NCBI GenBank assembly: GCA_015501055.1
Contig: JADNYV010001025.1
Coordinates: 1-10,546 of the forward strand
Direction: 5' to 3'
Source: Mucidula mucida
Taxonomy: Eukaryota > Basidiomycota > Agaricomycetes > Agaricales > Physalacriaceae
Length of the DNA stretch: 10,546 bases
Translations under genes and position numbers: made by a program
In this document: positions 1 to 8,040 of the stretch, one piece after another
Layout: each line of letters opens with the position of its first letter
Numbering within the stretch: the first letter of the stretch is position 1
Notes under the pieces: generated by a model
Told to the model about the DNA's origin: nothing
The model's database searches: none
Seen by the model: the letters and a program-made list of their open reading frames with translations, nothing else

Positions 1-496
1 ATGAATCGGAAGGCAGCTCGTGTACAATGTTCATGAGATTCGAGCTGACAGGACTTTGACACTACGAAAGAAGTTCAAGCGAGGATTCGCGATGGAGCGA
101 AAGCGCATACTCAAAAGGTGCGAGTTCAATGCGCACCGTATCACTGTATTGAAGTAGCGCAGCCTTGGAGGCATTATAACTCGCTAAAAGTCCCAAGTTC
201 GTCAACAAGTAACACAATGAAAAACCTGCGTACCAATGAACGCAAGCGGCACAAAGGCCGTGACAGACCCAATATTCACGACCGTCCATTTGGCCTTGAT
301 GAGTAGTTCCGAAAACGCATTAACCATCCGTATAACGGAAAAACAGATTCTTTTCGAACATGAGAAGCATATCTTCGTCGGATTCATCCAGTGCGGCTCC
401 GTTGCTCAAGCGCCTGCGTTATTCACCAGAATGTCAAGTGTGCCGCCTGTTCACGTCGAGATCTCCGCTGCATATTTGAGACCTTGAAGTAATATC
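1..496 (-). pseudogene. Inverted copy of SDR pseudogene (left palindrome arm)
   Basis: Read on the minus strand, this arm repeats the middle of the neighbouring SDR pseudogene: the NNA cofactor-site region, the VNIGSVTAF catalytic-serine region, and the YNASKAALLQYSDT catalytic Tyr/Lys region. It begins at the palindrome centre, so exons 1-2 and the start of exon 3 are absent, and it is cut by the window start. It shares the internal TGA stop with the right arm, so decay preceded (or is copied with) the inversion. Two further single-base indels relative to the right arm disturb its frame. It cannot encode a working enzyme. Confidence 0.88.
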
Positions 497-1005
497 TCGC
501 TTCTCGCTTGATATTACTTCAAGGTCTCAAATATGCAGCGGAGATCTCGACGTGAACAGGCGGCACACTTGACATTCTGGTGAATAACGCAGTCGCTTGA
601 GCAACGGAGCCGCACTGGATGAATCCGACGAAGATATGCTTCTCATGTTCGAAAAGAATCTGTTTTTCGTTATACGGATGGTTAATGCGTTTTCGGAACT
701 ACTCATCAAGGCCAAATGGACGGTCGTGAATATTGGGTCTGTCACGGCCTTTGTGCCGCTTGCGTTCATTGGTACGCAGGTTTTTCATTGTGTTACTTGT
801 TGACGAACTTGGGACTTTTAGCGAGTTATAATGCCTCCAAGGCTGCGCTACTTCAATACAGTGATACGGTGCGCATTGAACTCGCACCTTTTGAGTATGC
901 GCTTTCGCTCCATCGCGAATCCTCGCTTGAACTTCTTTCGTAGTGTCAAAGTCCTGGTCAGCTCGAATCTCATGAACATTGTACACGAGCTGCCTTCCGA
1001 TTCAT
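1..1005. repeat. Long near-perfect palindrome (inverted duplication)
   Basis: Positions 1-496 are the reverse complement of 510-1005, with position i pairing with 1006-i. The unpaired centre is only 13 nt (497-509), inside CTCGCTTCTCGCTTG, which carries a tandem CTCGCTT. I see three differences between the arms: a missing base in the left arm near 50, an extra base in the left arm near 340, and a G/T-type difference near 415/591. The left arm runs to the window edge, so its true end is not visible. Both arms are SDR pseudogene sequence, so the right arm is probably the original locus and the left a fold-back copy. It could be a genuine inverted duplication or a fold-back read or assembly artefact. 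Confidence 0.97.
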
Positions 1006-1325
1006 TATATCAGCCTATTGCTGCAGAGTACCGTGCGCGACAGGGAAGCACTCGAGGTGCTGCTACACCTCACGCAGTATTCGCCCGGGGTCTTGTGCCC
1101 CAGATTTTGACGAAGAATCCGCCCAAGTGGGTCTGGAACGGTCGTCCCTCGACGGTGTGGATATTGAGTTTCTTCCCGAGGGGACTCATGGTAAGTCGAC
1201 TCTTTGTCTAGTATCATGTTTTTCAGGTGGTCTGACGCGAGAGTTGTGTATAATCCTGGATCGTGAGAGATTGGTTTGGGATGGGGAAGTTGAGGCGGGC
1301 TGTCAAAACGGGAAAGACGGAATAA
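510..1325 (+). pseudogene. Truncated, broken SDR (Ayr1-like) pseudogene
   Basis: This aligns along its length with the intact SDR at 1527-2647 and keeps the equivalent introns at 772-821 and 895-943. Recognisable pieces are NIGSVTAFVPL, YNASKAALLQYSDT, PSDSLYQPIAAEYRARQG, KNPPKWVW and the C-terminal GMGKLRRAVKTGKTE ending at TAA 1323-1325. Lesions visible: the 5' part (start codon and TGxxxGxG cofactor motif) is missing at the palindrome centre; a TGA at 553-555 replaces an Arg codon; a one-base frameshift lies near 590 in the NNAGR segment; an in-frame loss near 959 removes the ITGGVK segment; and the last intron (from GTAAGT at 1191) lacks an AG where the intact gene has TTGCAG. Confidence that it is non-functional is high. 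Confidence 0.9.
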
Positions 1326-1526
1326 GTGTTGTTGTGTTACTAGGATTTCTTTCAACACAATACCTTTCTCCTCTTTAAGTAGACGCGCCAGCTGGTGACT
1401 GCGCTTTATCTCTAGCATCTCGCCATTACTACTCAGTGAATACAAAGAAGGAACGCTAGAGACATGCCGTCAACACTGATCGCGTCATGCTTGGTGAGAA
1501 ATCTTGAAGGTTGTCTAGTGACTCTC

Positions 1527-2647
1527 ATGCCGACGTCGACGTTGCCTAGAAAGTGTGCTCTAATCACTGGGTGCGTTCCGGAATGCAATGATCATTACTT
1601 CGATGCTGATATAACCTTGATTCACCAGCTGTCGCGAAGGAGGTATTGGTGGAGCGCTGGCGCGCGAATTCCATTCCAACGGTTTGTCCAGAATCACGAC
1701 TATTTCATCCTCGGCTATAATACAACCGGTAGGCCTTCGCGTTTTCGCGACAGCTCGTTCTGCTTCGCAGCTTGCCGATCTGGAAGCTCTGGGCATCGAA
1801 ACGTTCTCTCTGGACGTTACCTCACGGCCTCAAATAGCAGCCCTTGCCGCCGAAATTTCAACGCGAACTGGCGGAACCCTTGATATTCTAGTGAACAATG
1901 CCGGTCGTGCGAGCAACATACCGGCACTAGACGAGTCGGACGATGATATGCGTTCAGTCTTCGAAACGAATCTATTTTCTGTTATACGGATGGTGAACGA
2001 GTTCTCGGCGCTGCTCATCAAGGCTAAGGGAACGATTGTTAACATTGGGTCTGTCACGGCGTTTGTGCCACTCACATTCGGAGGTATGTCGCAAGTCGTT
2101 CATTCTGGTCGGGAAGGTCACCAAAGAGGATTTCAGCGACCTACAATGCCTCAAAAGCTGCTTTGCATCAATATAGTGACACCCTACGTATTGAACTAGC
2201 GCCTTTTGAGTACGCCCTTTCGACTTATTCCGCACGCTGTCTGATTCCTTACTTAGTGTTCAGGTCATAGTTATCATCACCGGTGGCGTGAAGTCCAACC
2301 TCACGGCTATGAAGCGCAAACTTCCTCCCGATTCCTTGTACCAGCCTATCAACACCGAGTACCAAGCACGTCAGGGCATGTCTCGACTCACTGCCATGTC
2401 CAATACAGTGTATGCCCGAAGTGTTGTGTCCCAGATCTTGAAGAAAAATCCTCCGAAGTGGATCTGGAAAGGCACCTCTGCATGGCTAGTTTGGGTGTTG
2501 ACTTTTCTCCCTAGAGGATTCATGGTGAGTCGCCTGTTCCAGTTCTTCCATTTTACTATAGTGCTGCACTTGCAGTCCTGGATCTTCAAAGATCGCTTTG
2601 GAATTGGAAAGTTGAGGCGGTACGTTAGGATGGGCAAGACAGAATGA
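1527..2647 (+). CDS. Short-chain dehydrogenase/reductase, Ayr1-like (NADPH-dependent 1-acyl-DHAP reductase family)
   Basis: Six exons: 1527-1570, 1629-1681, 1733-2083, 2137-2209, 2257-2524, 2576-2647. Introns of 58, 51, 53, 47 and 51 bp all have GT-AG ends, giving 286 residues. Classical SDR features are all present: cofactor motif TGCREGGIG (residues 14-22), NNAG (87-90), catalytic Ser139 in NIGSVTA, and Tyr152/Lys156 in YNASK. A hydrophobic stretch AWLVWVLTFLPRGFM (about 249-263) near the C-terminus fits membrane or lipid-droplet association. The family reduces 1-acyl-dihydroxyacetone phosphate in the ether-lipid/phosphatidate pathway; applying that substrate here is inference, because fungi carry many SDR paralogues. 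An in-frame ATG at 1464 would add 21 residues. I prefer 1527 because the SDR fold then begins at the usual distance. No lesions seen, in contrast to its upstream pseudogene paralogue. Confidence 0.9.
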
Positions 2648-2927
2648 GCCTTATCAGAAGTCAGGATGAGGCCAAGTACTTATAGTCTATGTCATCATTC
2701 GCTATTCCGACACATTCGGAATCGCAGCGTATGTGTTGAAGGAATGAGCACGTCATTGATGTTACAGGACCCTATGCCATTAAGCATAAGTATTGCACAT
2801 ACGCCACGGAGAGTCTCCCACCGCGAACGACTGTCCAAGGTAATATGGAGAGAGCACCGCTCCAGATAAACTGGGGCGTACTATGCTATAATTGACGCTG
2901 GTCCGAGTCGAGTCTCGACGATCGCTA
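2648..2927. other. Intergenic, nothing recognised
   Basis: This is the SDR 3' flank up to the MITE target duplication. I see no ORF with protein-like character and no RNA gene. There is a small perfect palindrome, GTCGAG-T-CTCGAC, just before the transposon insertion site. Confidence 0.5.
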
Positions 2928-2935
2928 GAACGTTT
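2928..2935. repeat. Target-site duplication, left copy
   Basis: GAACGTTT, identical to the right copy at 3254-3261. It directly abuts the TAGGG terminus of the MITE. Confidence 0.88.
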
Positions 2936-3253
2936 TAGGGTGGTGAAGTGAACCCTACGTTTTGATACACCTTGAGTTTACTGCGGTAAGTAACGGTATT
3001 GATACAGTATTAAAACCGTTAAGGGCTAGCAGGTAGGTTTTGATATCGGCACGTGCCGGGGCGCCAGCGCTCAGAGAGCCTAGGGGTGGCGGGACTAAGG
3101 CGGGATGAGGGCGGAGGGGCGCTGCGCTACGTCACGTGTTTGAAACACGTGCCGGTATCGAAACCGTTACTAACGGTTTCAAAACTTAAGCCTCCTGGGG
3201 GCTGGTATCGATACCGTTAGTAACACCCCCGGGAGGTTTACTGCACCACCTTA
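2936..3253. mobile_element. hAT-like MITE (non-autonomous DNA transposon), 318 bp
   Basis: Terminal inverted repeats are visible: TAGGGTGGTGAAGTGAACC at the 5' end (2936-2954) matches the reverse complement of the 3' end (3235-3253), TAAGGTGGTGCAGTAAACC, at 16 of 19 positions. The element is flanked by an identical 8-bp duplication, GAACGTTT (2928-2935 and 3254-3261). An 8-bp target duplication plus ends of the form YARNG are the hallmark of the hAT superfamily. No transposase ORF is present, so it would depend on an element elsewhere. It inserted about 50 bp beyond the 3' end of the tRNA-Pro gene. Family assignment is inference from the ends and the target duplication. Confidence 0.88.
2986..3224. 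repeat. Subterminal repeats and hairpins inside the MITE
   Basis: A 21-bp motif at 3154-3174 (starting GGTATCGAAACCGTTA) recurs in direct orientation at 3204-3224 with two differences, and in inverted orientation near the other end at 2986-3005 (GTAAGTAACGGTATTGATAC). Several copies are themselves palindromic: GAAACCGTTA-C-TAACGGTTTC (3160-3180) and GGTATCGATACC (3204-3215). A separate perfect palindrome, CACGTGTTT-G-AAACACGTG, spans 3133-3151. Subterminal repeats at both ends are typical transposase-binding sites in hAT elements; that role is inferred. Confidence 0.75.
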
Positions 3254-3261
3254 GAACGTTT
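3254..3261. repeat. Target-site duplication, right copy
   Basis: GAACGTTT, identical to 2928-2935. It directly abuts the 3' terminus (CCACCTTA) of the MITE. Confidence 0.88.
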
Positions 3262-3299
3262 GGCATTACTGTGGCGCTTTTTTTAATATCAGGGACGAC

Positions 3300-3304
3300 A
3301 AAAA
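3300..3304 (-). terminator. RNA polymerase III terminator of the tRNA
   Basis: A run of five T on the minus strand starts 6 nt after the 3' end of the tRNA gene, as expected for Pol III termination. A longer A-run on the minus strand further on is not needed. Confidence 0.7.
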
Positions 3305-3310
3305 CAAACA

Positions 3311-3390
3311 GGGCCTAACCGGGAATTGAACCCGGGACCTCCTCGATAGACAAGCCCTAACAAGGAATCATACTACTAGACCATCAGGCC
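3311..3390 (-). tRNA. tRNA-Pro (anticodon AGG) with 8-nt intron
   Basis: On the minus strand GGCCTGA (3390-3384) pairs with TTAGGCC (3318-3312), followed by discriminator C at 3311. The D arm GTC...GAT and A box are present. The anticodon stem CCTTG/CGAGG (3365-3361 and 3345-3341) encloses TT-AGG-G. The T arm CCGGG-TTCAATT-CCCGG is perfect. The loop contains 8 extra bases, CTTGTCTA (3354-3347), one base after the anticodon, which is the standard eukaryotic tRNA intron position. The mature tRNA is 72 nt before CCA addition, with no encoded CCA. It decodes CCU and, after A34 modification to inosine, other CCN proline codons. Confidence 0.93.
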
Positions 3391-3480
3391 GATGACGTAT
3401 GTTTCATCCTTAAAATCTACTCTGAGCCTTTCTTCTAACACATCTAATCATCTGTTCACAATGATTCGGAGCCGCGCATG

Positions 3481-3486
3481 TATATA
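3481..3486 (+). promoter_or_regulatory. TATA-like element upstream of VIT-VWA gene
   Basis: TATATA lies 58 bp before the proposed start codon at 3544. Its distance would put transcription start near 3510. A five-codon-scale upstream ATG ORF at 3492-3512 lies between the TATA and that point and may not be transcribed. Inference from position only. Confidence 0.4.
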
Positions 3487-3543
3487 CCACCATGACAGCG
3501 AATCTGATGTAAAGGGGAATCTCATTGTCTCGTTTGGACGACC

Positions 3544-6416
3544 ATGACCCCGACGTTCTGGGGCATCTGCTATCACCATGAACATCATATGAATGTCGTC
3601 TCCCTCCCTCTTCTCCATGTCTCTGCCGTGGCCACTATCAAGGAATTAGACGCGCAAGTCAAGCTAACCCAGAGATTTCTCAATGATGCTACCATTCCCA
3701 TCGAAGCGGTTTATTCATTTCCTGTGCCTGCTCGTGCCGCAGTATGCGGATTCACCATGGTAAAGCAAGACGGAACCAGAGTCTCCAGCATCGTTCAAGG
3801 AAGAGCAGAGGCCGAGAAACCTACGATACGGCATTAGCCGAGGGTAAGACTGCATCCTTAGCCGTTCAGCAAACACCAGACGGTAAGGTGTTCTACTTTA
3901 ATCATCTTAACCTTCTCTCAATGATTGGATTTCAGTATTCCAGGTGTCCGTCGGCAATCTTGTACCTAATGAGGAAATCCAAATTGAGCTCGTCTATGCG
4001 ACGGAGCTCACAGAGGACGAAGACAACGATTCTATTCGTTTACATCTTCCAGCGCACATTGGGTGTCGCTATGGCGAGGCGCCATCGCCCATGATACAGA
4101 ACAATTCTTCGTTTATCACCGTCAGCGTCTCGGTAGAAACTGTCTCATCCATTAGGAAAATTGGCTCACCGTCGCATTCTATCTCAACGGAGCTCGGTCC
4201 AGATCCTTCACTTCCTGGTGCACAAGATCTTCCTTTCTCCAATTATGCACGGGTTTCTTTGGCTTCGGACGGTCCATTCCAGAAGGACTTCATCCTTACT
4301 ATCCAGTCAGCCGGTCTTGATGCACCTCGCTGTGTAGCCGAATTCATCCAGAGCACGACACCGTGGGTTTAGCGCTGACTCTCGTCCCGCGCTTCAACCT
4401 CCCCGAACCTGACAGCCACGAGTTTGTCTTCCTGGTCGACCGTAGTGGATCTATGCAAGGTGCTCGTATCGCTGCTGCTCGCAAAGCCCTTGTGATCATG
4501 CTCCGCTCACTTCCTCACAAAAACACTGCGTTCCAGATTGCGTCCTTTGGTAACAGAACCTCGATGTTATGGGAGCAGGGCAGCAGAATATACGACCAAG
4601 AGACTCTTGATGAAGCCACGCAGCATGTGGACAGCATGCGGGCAGATTACGGCGGAACACAGATCGGAAATGCGCTCTCGACGTGCTTTGAGAAGCGCAA
4701 GACGGATCGTCCGACCAGTGTCATAGTGTTGACCGACGGCGATGCATGGGACAATGAGGGCGTATTCCAGACTGTAAAGAATGCAGTGGCTGCCGCCTCT
4801 GGCAACTCATACTTACGCGTGTTCTGCTTGGGTATCGGCAATTCTGCTTCAACAGCAATGTGCGAGGGCATTGGACGAGCTGGAAATGGGGCGAGCATAA
4901 TGGTGGGAGAAGAAGAAGCAAGTATCACTGGTAAGATTGCCCGACTCCTCAAGAGCGCGAGGACGCCTCTTCTTTCCGACGTCAATGTTGATTGGGGTCG
5001 GGCCACCTTGGGAAATCCAAAGGATATCGAGGACGACTTCGAGATGATTGAAGAGCCAGAGAAAGTGGGCGCAGAGAATAATAATGCGCATCAGAAGTTG
5101 AATATTTTTGACGAAAATGCAGACGCTGTTCACATGGAGTCCACACCGGCTCCGCCGCCACTACCTGTTACTTTGTTTCCTCCTCCCGACATCCAACAAA
5201 GTCCCCTCAAGCTCCAAACTCTGGTACCTGGATTCCGACTGAATGTCTACGCTATCTTACAAGGTTGGTCGATGTTAATTTCTTTTGCGATGATTTTTAA
5301 TAATGACGTCCTGCAGACAAGAACACTATACCCAAGACGGTCACCATTCGTGGAACGACACAAGACGGTGCTGAGATTGAACTGCCTGTGCCTGTGACCC
5401 TCAGCAGTCTTCCAAATGATGCTAGTGGGGCATCTCCTCCCATTCATGTCCTCGCTGCCCGGAAAATCATCCAGGAGTTTGAAGATGGTAGCTACGATGA
5501 CCTAATGAGGGCTTCCCACCCCGATATCGAAAAAAAAGAGGTTCTGAACGCGCACATCGTCCGACTTGGGAAGACGTACTCCATTGGGTCGTCCCAGACG
5601 TCCTTCGTGGCTGTGGATGATAAACCCTCCGTGCCGCCCTCTCAGCGCCCTTCACATGGTACGGTACTCAAGAAGACACAAGTGGGAATGTACAGTAGAG
5701 GCAGAGGTGGAGGAATAGGCAGAGGTGGAGGTGGAGGTATAGGCAGGGGTGGAAGTGGAGGTATAGGCAGGGGTGGAAATGGAGGTATAGGCAGAGGCGG
5801 AGGAATAGGCAGAGGTGGAATGCCCTCTTCCAATACTAGAATGGCTCCGGCAGCCCCATCGTTCTCTAGCCGTGCCTTCCCTCAAGGGACGGACTATACC
5901 GTCACACTTGGTTCGATGATGCCCCCAGCTGAAGGCGTGCAGCCTGAAGGACGAGGAGGAGGCGTACCTCCTACCGGCGCTCTAAAACGGGACTTTTCCA
6001 AGTACGATTATGGCGCTGTCGGTTCGTTGGTGATGACCAAGGACAGATTACACGCAAGCAATAGTATATCGCAGGAGGCATCGATCAACCCACCTCAGAC
6101 GCCTTTGGATATACTGGAAGCACTTGCTCGTATGCAGTCGTTCTCCGGTAGCTTCCCGATGAAGGTGCTTCCAGTTCTGAAGGATGGATTGACAGAGGAT
6201 CAAGCGAAGGCTGCGTTTCCTAATGACACAAAGGACGATATCGTCGCGACGGTTCTAGCCGTGGCGTTTATGTTCGTTCGGCTGTCAAGCCACGGAACAA
6301 ACGACAAGTTGGCATGGGAAGGCATATGCGATAAGGCTCGGGAGTATCTCAAAACGGAGTTAGGTGGCGTTGAAGAGGTTGATGAAATAGTGAAGAAGGC
6401 TGCTGTTGTCTTGTAA
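3544..6416 (+). CDS. VIT + VWA domain protein (VWA5A/PARP4-like), with two apparent single-base frameshifts
   Basis: Three exons: 3544-3882, 3936-5263, 5317-6416. Two GT-AG introns are 53 bp each. Allowing for two missing bases, the protein is about 922 residues. The N-terminal VIT domain (about 20-150) includes VSAVATIKELDAQVKLTQRF and VSVGNLVPNEEIQIELVY. A VWA domain (about 275-450) has a complete metal-binding MIDAS: D282xSxS in FLVDRSGSM, Thr355 in YGGTQIG and Asp381 in LTDGD. A Gly/Arg-rich repeat tract follows (about 683-724), then a C-terminal region (LARMQSFSGSFPMK onward) resembling the end of VWA5A/PARP4-type proteins. There is no PARP or BRCT domain. The frame breaks at about 3817-3821 (AAACC where AAAACC would keep the VIT domain in frame) and at about 4343 (after CVAE, before HPEHDT). 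Read literally the gene stops early at 3835-3837. It is either a young pseudogene or a sequence error. Molecular role unknown; such domains usually mediate metal-dependent protein contacts. Confidence 0.87.
5694..5820 (+). repeat. In-frame Gly/Arg minisatellite in VIT-VWA gene
   Basis: About five imperfect copies of a unit around GGAGGTATAGGCAGGGGTGG encode repeats of the form GGIGRG, with Ser or Asn substitutions in some copies. The tract is RGG-like and low complexity, suggesting an unstructured linker that could bind RNA or be arginine-methylated; that is inference. Copy number is likely variable between strains. Confidence 0.9.
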
Positions 6417-6549
6417 ATCATTATAAATATGTATAAGTTGTATGTAACGCAATAAGCAGGCGAAGAAAGTAGAGAAATTGGCGATGGTCGATAGAGCGAA
6501 GCCGATTTCGAGTAGATCACGTGTCAAAAACTCGTTTCCTCCTTCCGCC

Positions 6550-8040
6550 ATGTCGACTGTAGGCCTTTCAGATATTCCCTACGACGTGTTGGTCCTCTTC
6601 TTCACACATCTTGAAGGAAATCGACACGCGCTGTATGCATCTTGCCTGGCTAGTCGCGGCCTCCGTGAAGCGGCACAAGAGAGTCTATATCGACATGTGC
6701 AGTTAGATTATTACGCGAAAGTGCGGTACATCATCAATATATTGCGGCTCAACTGACATGCATATAGAAATCATATAGTGCGTTAGAGACTCTACAGCGA
6801 CGACCTCATCTACGGTCATATGTCCGATCAATAGATCTTGTTTGTACGTGCCATTCACCCCTTGTAGACGATCAACCAATGAGTATCTAGTGCATGTTTA
6901 CCGGCCTCACGCGACATTTGGGCTCTCATCGGTTGCTATTCTGTCATCACTCCCGGGGCTTCAATCATTTACTTTGCGTTTCTACAAACGACACCAGCGA
7001 ACTCACATTCCATTTTTCTTCCCCACTGTTCTCTGGAAAGAGGTGGTTCCTCATCTTCAGGCGTACACGACTCTGAGGTCCCTCCATATTCTCTTTCGGG
7101 TTGCTGAAGAGGACATTCCGGAAATCAAGAAGATTCCCTCGATCCGGAGTCTGACATTGGGTTCACCCTCTGTTTCTTTCCTCGACGGATATCAAGAGCA
7201 ATTAGCGTCCTGGACGTCACTTCAAATTCCGGACTCGTCTTCCTTGCATCATGCCAGTTTCCCCCTTGCTCCTTCCCTCACGAGGCTGGACATCGGGCCT
7301 GGACACTGCCTTAACCGGGATGATCTCTTCTGCCTTCTCACGCGCACCCCCGCCTTACGTGTCCTGAATGTTTTCTATGACAACTTTGCGTCGTACGCCA
7401 CCCTCCCCTCCGACACCCCCATACCCTCTCTTCACCTTGAGTATCTTATTGTACGTCACCAGGGCGTCGCTTCGCGTCCCACATACAATGATCTCTTCAA
7501 ATGGATCCGATTTATTGCTCCTCCAAGCCTCGGTGAACTTCGTGTCTTGGGGATCATCGCAGATGACGAACGTAGCTGTCCACCAAGCTGGACCGCACCA
7601 CTAGTGGAGTATATCAGAGCACAGCAGAATCTCAAGGTTGTGTGTACTCCTACGATTGGATTCAAGCAGAGTGACTTTGATCTGGTGGTGCGGATGCCGT
7701 CGATTCGAATCTTAGCACTGGCCTACGATGTGAGTGGTTCGTTGTGCTTCTTTTATTTTCTTCGTTCTGATACCTTCTACATAAAGCACATGCACTACTG
7801 CATACCGAAGGGCACTTTGGACGCGTTATACGTTCACTCGTCTTCTATTCATCCACGAATCACCGCAGAAGTGGGTCTGGTAAGACATATACTCGACGGG
7901 ACAAGTGGATGTGGAGGATTATGTGTATGTTACAGATATTGTCATCACGTTCAATCCTGATTTCCTGGTAGACCGTGTGGACCGCAGATGCACGAGAGGT
8001 CCAAGATCCTCTGGAAGTCGAACTTCTGCTTTCTGATTAG
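6550..8040 (+). CDS. F-box protein with leucine-rich-repeat-like C-terminal part
   Basis: Likely exons: 6550-6720, 6768-6843, 6891-7729, 7787-7924, 7972-8040 (introns of 47, 47, 57 and 47 bp), giving about 430 residues. ATG 6550 sits in a strong context (GCCATGT). Residues about 6-50, starting LSDIPYDVLVLFFTHLEG, form an F-box, which binds Skp1 in SCF ubiquitin ligases. The remainder is rich in irregular leucine-containing repeats (SLPGLQSFTLRFY, IRSLTLGSPS, LRVLNVFYDNF, SIRILALAYD), the usual substrate-recruiting half. Exon 4 onward is uncertain: the last exon (TVWTADAREVQDPLEVELL) looks genuinely coding, but a different frame between about 7884 and 7973 (DVEDYVYVTDIVITFNPDF) also does, and the two cannot be joined without an indel. 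The first three exons are the secure part. Target unknown. Confidence 0.75.

Noticed and set aside
62..289. 75-codon ORF found identically on both strands (also at 716-943)
   Set aside because: It is a by-product of the palindrome; its reading runs through the pseudogene intron and out of the SDR frame before returning, so it is not an independent protein.
1005..1445. 146-codon minus-strand ORF
   Set aside because: It is the antisense shadow of the SDR pseudogene's 3' half, whose plus-strand reading matches the intact paralogue exon by exon.
3133..3224. CRISPR-like or regulatory repeat array
   Set aside because: The repeated palindromic motifs lie wholly within the MITE and are explained as subterminal repeats; there are no regular spacers, and the host is eukaryotic.
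5642..5885. Repetitive minus-strand Pro/Ile- or Ser/Thr-rich ORFs
   Set aside because: They are antisense readings of the Gly/Arg minisatellite in the VIT-VWA gene.
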